A DNA stretch of 64,000 nucleotides from positions 372,001-436,000 of the forward strand of contig NZ_FPCK01000002.1 in NCBI RefSeq assembly GCF_900116545.1, given 5' to 3'. Below, piece after piece: positions 40,856 to 49,410 of this stretch. The notes beneath the pieces were generated by a model. The model was given only the letters and a program-made list of their open reading frames with translations, made no database searches and was not told the origin of the DNA. The DNA is from Devosia crocina (GTDB lineage: Bacteria > Pseudomonadota > Alphaproteobacteria > Rhizobiales > Devosiaceae). Position numbers and translations under genes: made by a program. Each line of letters opens with the position of its first letter. Position 1 is the stretch's first letter.

Positions 40856-43645
40856 CTAGTAGTGAACCGACTTGGAATCCATCGGGTTCGACGAAGTCGA
40901 GGGCGCGAACTTGGTCAGGTCGATGCCCTCAACTGCAGACTTGTATTCGTCCGCGCTCGGCGTGCGGCCGAGAATTGCGGAGAGCACGACGACCGGGGTC
41001 GAGGCGAGGAGCGACTCGCCCTTCTTTTCAGCGGAATCTTCCACAACGCGGCCCTGGAACAGGCGGGTCGAGGTGGCCAGAACCGTGTCACCCTTTTCAG
41101 CCTTTTCCTGGTTGCCCATGCAGAGGTTGCAGCCGGGACGCTCGAGATAGAGGATGTTCTCGTATTCGGTGCGATTGGCCGTCTTGGGGTTCAGGTCGTC
41201 GAATTCGAAGCCGGAATAGCGCTGCAGGATTTCCCAGTCGCCCTCTTCCTTGAGTTCGTCGATGATGTTGTAGGTTGGTGCGGCAACGACGAGCGGCGCC
41301 TTGAACTCGACCTTGCCCGTGTCCTTCTCGAGGTTCTTGAGCATCTGGGCGACGATCTTCATGTCGCCCTTGTGCACCATGCACGAGCCGACAAAGCCGA
41401 GGTCCACCTTCTTGGTGCCGCCATAATAGGATACCGGGCGGATGGTGTCGTGGGTGTAGCGGCGCGACACGTCCGAATTGTTGACGTCGGGGTCGGCAAT
41501 CATCGGCTCGTCGATGAGGTCGAGATCGACGACGACTTCGGCGAAGTACTTGGCATTAGCGTCGGGCTTGAGCGCAGGCTTTTCGCCCGAGCGGATTTCG
41601 GCGATGCGGCGATCGGCCTTGGCGATCAGGCCCTTCAGGGTCTCAGCCGCATTGTCCATGCCCTTGTCGATCATGATCTGCATGCGCGACTTGGCGATTT
41701 CGAGCGACTCGATCAGCGTCTCGTCTTCCGAGATACAGATCGAGGCCTTGGCCTTCATCTCGGCCGTCCAGTCGGTGAAGGTGAAGGCTTGGTCGGCGAG
41801 GAGCGTGCCGATATGCACTTCGATGATACGGCCTTGGAAGACGTTGTCGCCATGCTGGGCGAGCATCTGTGCCTGGGTTGCATGCACCACGTCGCGGAAG
41901 TCCATATGCGGCTGCATCTGGCCCTTGAAGGTCACCTTGACCGACTGCGGGATCGGCATGGTGGCTTCGCCCGTCGCAAGAGCCAGAGCCACGGTACCAC
42001 TATCTGCGCCAAAGGCTACGCCCTTGGACATACGCGTATGGCTGTCACCACCGATGATGATGTCCCAATCGTCCACGGTGATATCGTTGAGCACCTTGTG
42101 GATCACGTCGGTCATGGCGTGGTAGCCGCCCTGCGGGTCGCGCGCCGTGATGACGCCGAAATTGTTCATGAAAGCCATGAGCTTGGGGATATTGGCCTGA
42201 GCCTTCTTGTCCCACACGGAAGCAGTGTGACAGCCCGACTGATAGGCGCCATCGACGAGCGGCGAGATCACCGTCGCCGCCATGGCTTCGAGTTCCTGGG
42301 CAGTCATCAGACCCGTCGTGTCCTGCGAGCCAACGATGTTGACCTTGACGCGAACGTCGGAGCCGGCATGCAGCACCTTGCCCGGCGTCACGCCCACCGC
42401 GTTGCGATTGAAGATTTTTTCGACCGCCGTCAGCCCCTGGCCTTCAACCGTAGTTTCCTTGTTCGGCGCAAAAACCTGCGGCGCCTCGACACCCAGCGTC
42501 TCGGCCGCAAAGGTCTGCAGCTTCTTGCCGAAGACCACAGCATAAGACGAGCCGGCCTTCATGAACTCCACCTTTTGCGGGGTGAAGGCCGAAGCGATAT
42601 CGACCAGCTCATTACCGGCTTCGTCGCGCAGCGTCTTGGTCTTGGTGTCGATGGTGAGCACGGTACCGGTCTCGACCGAATACTTCTGCTCGAGGATCGG
42701 GTTGCCTTCGTTGTTGAGGATCGGCTTGCCGTCCTCGCCGAGCTTTTTCACCCAGTTCTTGAGGTTGAGGCCGATGCCACCGGTCACATCGACCGTGGTC
42801 GCAAAGATCGGGGAAATGCCGTTGGTTCCGGCGACGATCGGCGCCACGTTGACGAAGGGCACATAGGGGCTGGCCGGCTTGCCGGTCCAGAGCGCCACGT
42901 TGTTGACGCCCGACATGCGCGAGGAGCCGACGCCCATCGTGCCCTTTTCGGCAATCATCATCACGCGCTTGTCCGGGTGCTGGGCTTGCAGCGCCACGAT
43001 CTCGGCCTGTCCGGCCGGCGAGATCATGCACTTGCCGTGCAGCTCGCGGTCGGCGCGCGAATGTGCCTGGTTGCCGGGCGAAAGGAGGTCGGTCGAGATA
43101 TCGCCTTCGGCGGCGATATAGGTGACAACCTTGATCTCGTCCGACACGTCGGGAAGCTTGGTGAAGAATTCAGCCTTGCTGTAGCTCTCGAGCACGTCCT
43201 TGGCGACGGCGTTGCCGGCCTTATAGGCATCGCGCAGGCGGAACATATCGGCGTCGTAAAGGAAGACCTGAGTCTTGAGCACTTCGCCGGCTTCACGCGC
43301 GTTGCTGGAGGAGCCGAGCGCGACGTCGAGCAGCACGTCGATCGAGGGGCCGCCCTTCATGTGCGAGAGCAGCTCGAGCGCATAGGCCGGGGTGATTTCA
43401 GGAACGATGGTTTCGCCCAGCACGATCTCCTTGAGGAAAGCGGCCTTGACCCCTGCGGCGCTCGTCGTGCCGGGAAGCGTGTTGTAGATAAAGAATTTCA
43501 AGGCATCGGAGCGCTGCGGATTGGCGGCATCGCGGATGATCGCGATGATCTCGGCAGTCAATCCACCCGCATCGATCGGCTTAGGAGCGAGCCCCTGCTC
43601 TTTTCTGCTTTCGATTTCGGCGAGGTAATCGGAGTAGAGGGTCAT
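40856..43645 (-). CDS. acnB: Aconitate hydratase B / 2-methylisocitrate dehydratase
   Basis: About 929-aa TCA-cycle enzyme of the AcnB class (HEAT-like domain first). The three [4Fe-4S] cysteines are seen in LGFVGSCMVH (near 753) and GCNLCMGNQ (near 838 and 841). The N-terminus YLAEIESRKEQGLAPKPIDA aligns with AcnB from residue 1, so ATG 43645 is preferred over 43672; neither has a strong ribosome site. It is longer than E. coli AcnB (865 aa), with an insertion in the middle. Many alphaproteobacteria use AcnA instead, so this choice may help classification. Confidence 0.92.
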   Translation of the reverse strand: MTLYSDYLAEIESRKEQGLAPKPIDAGGLTAEIIAIIRDAANPQRSDALKFFIYNTLPGTTSAAGVKAAFLKEIVLGETIVPEITPAYALELLSHMKGGPSIDVLLDVALGSSSNAREAGEVLKTQVFLYDADMFRLRDAYKAGNAVAKDVLESYSKAEFFTKLPDVSDEIKVVTYIAAEGDISTDLLSPGNQAHSRADRELHGKCMISPAGQAEIVALQAQHPDKRVMMIAEKGTMGVGSSRMSGVNNVALWTGKPASPYVPFVNVAPIVAGTNGISPIFATTVDVTGGIGLNLKNWVKKLGEDGKPILNNEGNPILEQKYSVETGTVLTIDTKTKTLRDEAGNELVDIASAFTPQKVEFMKAGSSYAVVFGKKLQTFAAETLGVEAPQVFAPNKETTVEGQGLTAVEKIFNRNAVGVTPGKVLHAGSDVRVKVNIVGSQDTTGLMTAQELEAMAATVISPLVDGAYQSGCHTASVWDKKAQANIPKLMAFMNNFGVITARDPQGGYHAMTDVIHKVLNDITVDDWDIIIGGDSHTRMSKGVAFGADSGTVALALATGEATMPIPQSVKVTFKGQMQPHMDFRDVVHATQAQMLAQHGDNVFQGRIIEVHIGTLLADQAFTFTDWTAEMKAKASICISEDETLIESLEIAKSRMQIMIDKGMDNAAETLKGLIAKADRRIAEIRSGEKPALKPDANAKYFAEVVVDLDLIDEPMIADPDVNNSDVSRRYTHDTIRPVSYYGGTKKVDLGFVGSCMVHKGDMKIVAQMLKNLEKDTGKVEFKAPLVVAAPTYNIIDELKEEGDWEILQRYSGFEFDDLNPKTANRTEYENILYLERPGCNLCMGNQEKAEKGDTVLATSTRLFQGRVVEDSAEKKGESLLASTPVVVLSAILGRTPSADEYKSAVEGIDLTKFAPSTSSNPMDSKSVHY

Positions 43646-43910
43646 CGCTTGTCTCAACGTGATGCGGTCCATGGGGCCAGATTAGAGCGCCACCGACCAT
43701 GCTTGTTCTTGGGCCTGGGTCTTGGACGTTTCGAGTACGTCAGCAAGGGTCGGCTAGCAAGCTATCCTATCGGCACAAAAGGCGGACCCTATGTTTGGGC
43801 AAGGGCAGGTCCGGAAAAAGCAATGCAGTGCTTGATAGGCCGGGCCCGTCCTGCCGCTCGGAACACTCGTTGCCCGGCATGCGTTGGCGAAGCGAACTTG
43901 GAGATATGCC

Positions 43911-44804
43911 ATGACCGATAGATTCACCCGCCAGGACCCACGACACCAATATCCCGCCCCGCCGTTTCCCCAGCAGCCGCAGGAGCCGCCTGGCCTTGTG
44001 CAGAAGATGACTCCCGCGCCCGACCACGGCGAGGAGAGCTATTCCGGGTTCGGCCGTCTGCTTGGCCGCAAGGCCCTTATTACCGGAGGCGATTCCGGCA
44101 TCGGCCGCGCCGCCGCCATCGCCTTTGCCCGCGAAGGCGCTGACGTTGCGATCAACTATCTTCCCTCCGAGGAGAGCGACGCCGAAGAGGTTCTGAACTA
44201 TGTCACGAAGGCCGGGACCCAGGGTTTCGGCCTGCCCGGCGATATCTCGGAGGAAGAGGTGTGCCGCAAGCTGATCGCCGATGCGGTCGAAAAGCTCGGC
44301 GGGCTTGATATCCTCGTCATCAATGCTGCCCGCCAGCAGGCGCGGGAAACTGTCGCTGATGTGTCGAGCGACGATTTCGACCGCACCATGAAGACCAATC
44401 TCTACGCGCTCCACTGGCTTGCCCAGGCCGCTGTGCCGCATTTGCCGCCGGGCGCATCGATCATCACGACGACCTCGATCCAGGCCTATGAACCGTCGGC
44501 GCATCTGCTCGATTATGCGACCACCAAGGCCGGCATCGCTGCGTACACCAAGGCCCTTGCCACCCAGCTCATCGAAAAGGGCATTCGTGTCAACGGCGTA
44601 GCGCCGGGGCCGTTCTGGACCGTGCTGCAGCCGAGCGGCGGCCAGTTCCAGGAAAAGGTCGAAACCTTTGGTCAAGACAGCGCATTCGGCCGCCCCGGCC
44701 AGCCTGTCGAACTCGCACCGATCTATGTGCTTCTGGCCTCTCAGGAGGGGAGCTACATTACCGGCGAGATTTTTGGCGTCACCGGCGGCAAGGGGATCGC
44801 TTGA
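43911..44804 (+). CDS. Short-chain dehydrogenase/reductase, general-stress type
   Basis: 297-aa SDR oxidoreductase. A Pro/Gln-rich N-terminal extension of about 45 residues precedes the Rossmann motif ITGGDSGIGRAAA; the catalytic Tyr/Lys are in LDYATTKAG and NAARQQ stands for the usual NNAG. This layout matches the YhdF/YghA/Gsp39-like stress-induced SDRs that act on unknown alcohols or aldehydes with NAD(P). GGAG lies 7 bases before the chosen ATG. It converges with the DUF421 gene, leaving only 4 bp between stops. Confidence 0.88.
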   Translation: MTDRFTRQDPRHQYPAPPFPQQPQEPPGLVQKMTPAPDHGEESYSGFGRLLGRKALITGGDSGIGRAAAIAFAREGADVAINYLPSEESDAEEVLNYVTKAGTQGFGLPGDISEEEVCRKLIADAVEKLGGLDILVINAARQQARETVADVSSDDFDRTMKTNLYALHWLAQAAVPHLPPGASIITTTSIQAYEPSAHLLDYATTKAGIAAYTKALATQLIEKGIRVNGVAPGPFWTVLQPSGGQFQEKVETFGQDSAFGRPGQPVELAPIYVLLASQEGSYITGEIFGVTGGKGIA

Positions 44805-44808
44805 GCCA

Positions 44809-45495
44809 TTACTTTCCCGTGCGGAGCGGCTGCGTCCAGTGGTCGTGCCCGCATCGGGAACAGTGATCTTCACTGGCATCGTCCGACAGATGCCCGCAGC
44901 GCCGGCACACCAATGTGCCGGCGTCGTCTTTTCGGCGAAGGCTCACGGGAGCTTCGACCTCCCACGGTGGCATCACGGGAAGACCCGGGCGATCATTGGG
45001 CTCGCGACGGAAAACCGTCAGCACACCGTCGCTTTCCATATAGGCGTGCTCGACCTCCCCGACATGGCGTACGCCCTTTTCCCGCAGTTTCTGAAACAGC
45101 TCGGCCGTGCTGAAACTGTCGCGCTCAATAAATGTCCGGCAGATCACGCCATCGCGGATCGCCTCCTGCGGCTTGCCGTCGAAAATGATCTGCATGGTTC
45201 GCGTGCGCGCCATGATTACATCGATACCCTTGTTGGCCAGCACCACGAGGGTGATCACCAATATCGCGTGGAGCAGCGGCACGTCGGGATAGAACATCGC
45301 ATCGCCCACTGCCGAGCCGAGCGCAATGACGAGGAGAAATTCAACGGTCGAGAGCTGACCAATCGCCCTGCCCCCGAGCCAGCGCAGCAGCGCTAGCGTA
45401 TAGGCATAGATGATGAAGGTCCTGATGACGATTTCGAGGAGAAAAATGGGGGGCTCGTCGCCGATCAACATTGCCTGCCAATCGATCCCGGACAT
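44809..45495 (-). CDS. DUF421 (YetF-like) membrane protein with C-terminal zinc ribbon
   Basis: 228-aa protein. Three membrane helices (residues about 18-85) are followed by the DUF421 cytoplasmic domain with QIIFDGKPQEAIRDGVI and the ESDGVLTVF strand. The last 45 residues add a zinc-ribbon pattern: CRRCGHLS ... CSRCGHDHW, four cysteines in two C-x2-C knuckles. That appendage is not part of the usual YetF. ATG 45495 is chosen because GAGGTGG precedes it by 5 bases. Function unknown; relatives have been linked to envelope or spore stress. Confidence 0.85.
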   Translation of the reverse strand: MSGIDWQAMLIGDEPPIFLLEIVIRTFIIYAYTLALLRWLGGRAIGQLSTVEFLLVIALGSAVGDAMFYPDVPLLHAILVITLVVLANKGIDVIMARTRTMQIIFDGKPQEAIRDGVICRTFIERDSFSTAELFQKLREKGVRHVGEVEHAYMESDGVLTVFRREPNDRPGLPVMPPWEVEAPVSLRRKDDAGTLVCRRCGHLSDDASEDHCSRCGHDHWTQPLRTGK

Positions 45496-45647
45496 CGAAC
45501 CACCTCGCACTGATACCATCGAATGCAGGATTGAACGGTCTCGTCATGGGGCAGTTCCAGCGGGCACATTGCGGCTGAAAAGCGGCGGAACGATTCACAG
45601 CGTCAGGCAGTTGAGGAGACACAACTAAACTGCCGGAGGGCTTTATC

Positions 45648-45722
45648 ATGAATTCGATCATTTACCTCGTTGGCCTCGTGGTCATCGTCATTGCCATCCT
45701 GTCCTTTATCGGCCTTGCTTGA
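45648..45722 (+). CDS. 24-aa single-helix membrane protein
   Basis: Reads MNSIIYLVGLVVIVIAILSF plus IGLA, one continuous membrane helix. GGAGGG lies 8 bases before the ATG, and the next gene begins 11 bp after the stop behind its own GGAGG. Very short helical proteins with this look are common beside membrane-stress genes in rhizobia, but I cannot name a family. Unusually good ribosome site for such a short frame supports it. Confidence 0.65.
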   Translation: MNSIIYLVGLVVIVIAILSFIGLA

Positions 45723-45733
45723 AGGAGGCCCCA

Positions 45734-46630
45734 ATGAGCATGGTCCAACCGACCGAAGTAGCGGTCGTTGACGCATCGTCCGCCCGCGAGGGATCAAGCT
45801 ATGTGGATTGGTCGGCCATCATTGCCGGCGTTATATTTGCAAGCGCCATCTCGCTTTTGTTTATCGCTTTCGGCTCCGCCGTCGGCCTCAACTTCGTTGA
45901 CTTCAACTCGCGCGAAGGTGCCCCTGGCATCCTGATCGGCGTTGCAGCTGCCAGCTGGTTTCTTTGGGTCCAGGTGTCGAGCCTGATGGCCGGCGGCTAT
46001 CTGACCGGTCGCCTGCGCCGTCGTCATTTTGACGCCACCGAAGACGAGAGCGACATGCGTGATGGTGCGCACGGTCTCATTGTGTGGGCTGGTGCCACGG
46101 TTCTGGGCGCGGTCATCGCTCTTGGCGGCATCGGTGCCGCGGCAAGCACGGCAGGTGCAGCCCTGTCGACTGCTACCACGGCCGCATCCAATGTTGCTGA
46201 AGGCGCTGCCGACAGCATGGATCCGAACGCCTATTTCACCGACATGCTGTTCCGCACCAATCAGCCTGCGACTGCGGACAGCGATGCGAGCCGCGCGGAA
46301 GCGGGCCGGATCTTTGCTCAGGCGGCCCTTGGTGACGGCACCGTTCCAGAAGCCGATCGCACCTACCTTGCTTCGGTCGTTGCGGCCAATACCGGCCTCA
46401 CCCCCGAGGAATCGGCCTCCCGCGTCGATCAGGTGATCGTTGCTGTAGAAGATGCCCGTCAGCAGGCTCTTGAGGCTGCCCGCATCGCTCGCAACACAGC
46501 CATCATCGCCGCCTTCCTGATCGCTGCCACCACTCTTGTTTCTGCCATCGGCGCCTTCTGGGCCGCGCAGAAGGGCGGTAACCACCGCGACAAGAACACC
46601 GTCATGACCGACGTCTTCCGTCGTTTCTAA
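45734..46630 (+). CDS. Conserved membrane protein of unknown function (PhnA-like in rhizobial annotation)
   Basis: 298-aa protein with four predicted membrane helices near residues 26-48, 62-84, 114-140 and 258-280. Between the third and last helix lies an acidic, alanine-rich loop of about 110 residues (outer face likely). A cytoplasmic RLRRRHFDATEDESDMRDG segment carries charge. GGAGG precedes ATG 45734. Flanked on both sides by 24-aa membrane peptides, with which it probably forms an operon. Similar proteins in rhizobia are labelled PhnA-like without evidence for phosphonate metabolism. Confidence 0.7.
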   Translation: MSMVQPTEVAVVDASSAREGSSYVDWSAIIAGVIFASAISLLFIAFGSAVGLNFVDFNSREGAPGILIGVAAASWFLWVQVSSLMAGGYLTGRLRRRHFDATEDESDMRDGAHGLIVWAGATVLGAVIALGGIGAAASTAGAALSTATTAASNVAEGAADSMDPNAYFTDMLFRTNQPATADSDASRAEAGRIFAQAALGDGTVPEADRTYLASVVAANTGLTPEESASRVDQVIVAVEDARQQALEAARIARNTAIIAAFLIAATTLVSAIGAFWAAQKGGNHRDKNTVMTDVFRRF

Positions 46631-46651
46631 GCACAGAGAAAGGAGAACCAA

Positions 46652-46726
46652 ATGTTCAAGGGACTTGCACTCTGGCTGCTTGGCGTGCCGATCTGGCTGA
46701 TCATCATCATCTTCCTCGTCACCTGA
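46652..46726 (+). CDS. 24-aa single-helix membrane protein (second)
   Basis: Reads MFKGLALWLLGVPIWLIIII plus FLVT. AAAGGAG precedes the ATG by 6 bases; a strong terminator begins 9 bp after the stop. The MxKGLALWLLGVP start recurs in small rhizobial membrane proteins that I recall, which supports it as real. Third gene of the membrane cluster. Confidence 0.7.
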   Translation: MFKGLALWLLGVPIWLIIIIFLVT

Positions 46727-46734
46727 CGATATCA

Positions 46735-46759
46735 ACGGGGCCCTCGCGGCCCCGTTTTC
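46735..46759 (+). terminator. Terminator of the small membrane-protein cluster
   Basis: ACGGGGCC, loop CTCGC, GGCCCCGT, followed by TTTTCTTTT. Strong intrinsic terminator. Confidence 0.9.
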
Positions 46760-46838
46760 TTTTGCCTGCCGCAGTAAAACCGGCTTTGGCTTTGTCACAC
46801 CGCCGGTCTATTGAAGGCCAGCGGAGCGGGGCAAAATC

Positions 46839-48143
46839 ATGCGCATCACAATGGTCGGCAGCGGATATGTGGGGCTGGTGAGCGGCGCTTGCCTTGCCGA
46901 TTTCGGACACACGGTGACTTGCGTCGATAGCGATAGCGGAAAGATCGAAGCGCTCAACGCGGGCGCGATCCCGATCTACGAGCCGGGCCTTGACCAGCTC
47001 GTTGCCGATAACGCCCGCGCCGGTCGCCTCACCTTCACGACCCGCCTCCCCGCCGCCGTTGCTGCAGCCGATGTGGTGTTCATTGCCGTTGGCACCCCCT
47101 CGCGGCGCGGCGACGGGCATGCCGACCTGACCTTCGTTCATGCTGCCGCCCAGGAGATCGCCCGCCATATCGAGGGCTTCACCGTCGTTGCAATCAAATC
47201 CACCGTTCCCGTCGGCACGGGCGATAGCGTCGAGCAGATCATGCGCGAGGCCAATCCATCTGCCGATGCCGTCGTGGTTTCCAATCCCGAGTTCTTGCGC
47301 GAGGGCGCAGCCATCGAGGATTTCAAGCGCCCCGACCGCATTGTCGTGGGGCTCGAGGACGAGCGCGCCCGCGATGTCATGACCGAGGTCTATCGCCCGC
47401 TCTATCTCAACCACTCCCCCCTGATGTTCACCGGCCGCCGCACCGCCGAACTCATCAAATATGCCGGCAACAGCTTTCTGGCCATGAAGATCACCTTCAT
47501 CAACGAGATGGCCGACCTGTGCGAGCGTACCGGCGCCAATGTGCAGGATGTTGCCCGCGGCATCGGGCTCGACAATCGTATCGGTGCCAAATTCCTCAAT
47601 GCCGGGCCGGGCTATGGCGGCTCCTGTTTCCCCAAGGATACATTGGCGCTAGCGAGAATCGGCCATGATCACGGCGCGCCGCAGCGCCTTGTCGAAACCA
47701 CCCTATCCGTCAACGAGAACCGCAAGCGCGCTATGGCCGAAAAGATCATCGCAGCCATGGGCGGCGCTGTTGGCGGCAAGACCATTGGCATTCTCGGCCT
47801 CACCTTCAAGCCCAACACCGATGACATGCGCGAGGCTCCTTCCCTCGTCATCATCGAAGCTCTCCAAGCCGCGGGCGCCCGGATCAGGGCCTTCGATCCT
47901 GCGGGCATGGACATGGCCCGCCAGCAGGTCGAGGGCATCACCTATGCCGAAGACGCCTACGATGTTGCCAGAGGGAGCGATGCCGTTGCCCTCGTCACCG
48001 AGTGGAACGAATTCCGTGGCCTGGATCTCGCCCTTCTTCGAAGCCTTATGGCCGGCAATACCTTGATCGACCTGCGCAATGTCTATCGCCGCAAGGAGGC
48101 TGAAGCCGCGGGCCTTCGCTATTTCAGCATCGGTCGCCCTTGA
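46839..48143 (+). CDS. ugd: UDP-glucose 6-dehydrogenase
   Basis: 434-aa enzyme that oxidises UDP-glucose to UDP-glucuronate, a precursor for exopolysaccharide, capsule and glucuronic-acid lipids. N-terminal Rossmann motif MVGSGYVGLVSGACLADFGH, conserved VPVGTGDSV, the KYAGNSFLAMKITFINE helix and the catalytic Cys in YGGSCFPKDT (near residue 263) are all present. Length is normal. Called rkpK in rhizobia. A diguanylate cyclase follows 102 bp downstream on the same strand. Confidence 0.94.
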   Translation: MRITMVGSGYVGLVSGACLADFGHTVTCVDSDSGKIEALNAGAIPIYEPGLDQLVADNARAGRLTFTTRLPAAVAAADVVFIAVGTPSRRGDGHADLTFVHAAAQEIARHIEGFTVVAIKSTVPVGTGDSVEQIMREANPSADAVVVSNPEFLREGAAIEDFKRPDRIVVGLEDERARDVMTEVYRPLYLNHSPLMFTGRRTAELIKYAGNSFLAMKITFINEMADLCERTGANVQDVARGIGLDNRIGAKFLNAGPGYGGSCFPKDTLALARIGHDHGAPQRLVETTLSVNENRKRAMAEKIIAAMGGAVGGKTIGILGLTFKPNTDDMREAPSLVIIEALQAAGARIRAFDPAGMDMARQQVEGITYAEDAYDVARGSDAVALVTEWNEFRGLDLALLRSLMAGNTLIDLRNVYRRKEAEAAGLRYFSIGRP

Positions 48144-48245
48144 CGCATGCAGCAACGGAAAGTTCAAATTTTATCGTTAGTGGCAGGCCGGCCCTAACGC
48201 GACGGTGGCAACGTCGCGCCTTTCTCTTGGCATAGGAAGCAGCTC

Positions 48246-49109
48246 ATGCGTGGTGTTGTTGAAGCGGTCAAAGGCTCCCTTGTAGCCAAGGTCTTCATCA
48301 TCTGCTTCCTCGCCATTCACCTGCCGCTGATCGCCCTTATGTTTTATCTCGGGCTTGGCCGCCCTGCGGACCCGGTGCCGATCCTTGTCGTTGCGCTGCT
48401 CGCCACACTCCTTGGCGCAGTGCTCTCCTATCTCGCCGTTTTCCAGCTGGTCAGCCCCATCGATCGCCTCGTCAGCGCCATGGACCGTTATCAGACCGAG
48501 GGCATCGAACCCTTTGTCGATGTCAAGGGAACCGACGGCGTCAAGCGGCTTGCCGACAAGATTCTCGATCTCGTCCGCTCACAGGAAAAGTCGCTGAGCG
48601 TCCTCAGGCGCCAGGCCAATAGCGATCCGCTGACGGGCCTCGGGAACCGCCGCTGGCTCCAGAATGCCGTCTCGATCGAGATCAACCGCGCTGCCCGGCG
48701 CAGTCAGTGGGTGTGGGTCATTGCCTTCGACCTCGACCGCTTCAAGGAGATCAACGATCGCTATGGCCATGCGGCGGGCGATGAAGTGCTGATGATCATC
48801 GCTGAAGCAACGCAGCGGCAATTGCGGCCCTATGACCTTATTGCCCGCATCGGAGGCGAGGAATTCTGCGTCGTTTCCACAGATGACAGCGACGATTTCG
48901 GCCTCAAGGCCGCCGAGCGCATTCGCAGCGCCATTGAAGCCTGGAGGCCCCGCCTCGGCAACGACACCATCACCATCACCGCCAGCTTCGGCGTCCATAA
49001 GGGCGATCCGGTCCTGCAGAGCTTTTCCGAAATGCTCCGCCTTGCCGATGAGAACCTTTACCAAGCCAAGGCCAAGGGGAGAAACCAGGTGGTGGGGTTG
49101 CAGCGATAG
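48246..49109 (+). CDS. Membrane-anchored diguanylate cyclase
   Basis: 287-aa protein. Two membrane helices (residues about 15-65) with a very short periplasmic loop, a HAMP-like linker (SPIDRLVSAMDRY), then a GGDEF domain with GGEEF intact and Phe/Asp/Arg in FDLDRFKEIND. An RPYD motif lies exactly five residues before GGEEF, the inhibitory I-site for c-di-GMP feedback. It should make c-di-GMP. Position after ugd suggests a link to polysaccharide production, an inference. Confidence 0.88.
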   Translation: MRGVVEAVKGSLVAKVFIICFLAIHLPLIALMFYLGLGRPADPVPILVVALLATLLGAVLSYLAVFQLVSPIDRLVSAMDRYQTEGIEPFVDVKGTDGVKRLADKILDLVRSQEKSLSVLRRQANSDPLTGLGNRRWLQNAVSIEINRAARRSQWVWVIAFDLDRFKEINDRYGHAAGDEVLMIIAEATQRQLRPYDLIARIGGEEFCVVSTDDSDDFGLKAAERIRSAIEAWRPRLGNDTITITASFGVHKGDPVLQSFSEMLRLADENLYQAKAKGRNQVVGLQR

Positions 49110-49352
49110 CAGGGCGGCTGTAGAGACCTCTAACTCCGGAATGCGCTGCGCAACACTGCCTTGGCTGTCCAGTGTGCCGAAGAGTCGCGTCCTCCGCCTC
49201 CCCCATCAGCCTCCCGCGACGACCGGCTCACTATCGACATGCACCCTCGTCAAGGGGAACACCCGGTGCCGTCGGCCGTACCGGCATCGTCCGCTTCTCG
49301 CTTGAGTGCTCCCAAGCTTGGAAACACGCACATTGTTTCTCTCACCACCTAG

Positions 49353-49370
49353 GGCGGGCGCCTGCCCGCC
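49353..49370. other. Hairpin in a 301-bp gap without genes (49110-49410)
   Basis: GGCGGGC and GCCCGCC enclose a 4-base loop. A second hairpin GCCCGCC-CTCA-GGCGGGC (49403-49420) spans the stop codon of the TRAP gene. No coding frame with a ribosome site is visible in the gap. The paired hairpins may end transcription from both sides. Confidence 0.45.
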
Positions 49371-49410
49371 ATATCGACCCAACATGGCAGGCTGCGCTTC
49401 ACGCCCGCCC

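Noticed and set aside
40814-43921. A 1035-codon open frame on the plus strand
   Set aside because: It is antisense to acnB, whose cysteines and full-length match are clear. High-GC codon bias leaves such antisense frames open; the translation shows no known domain.
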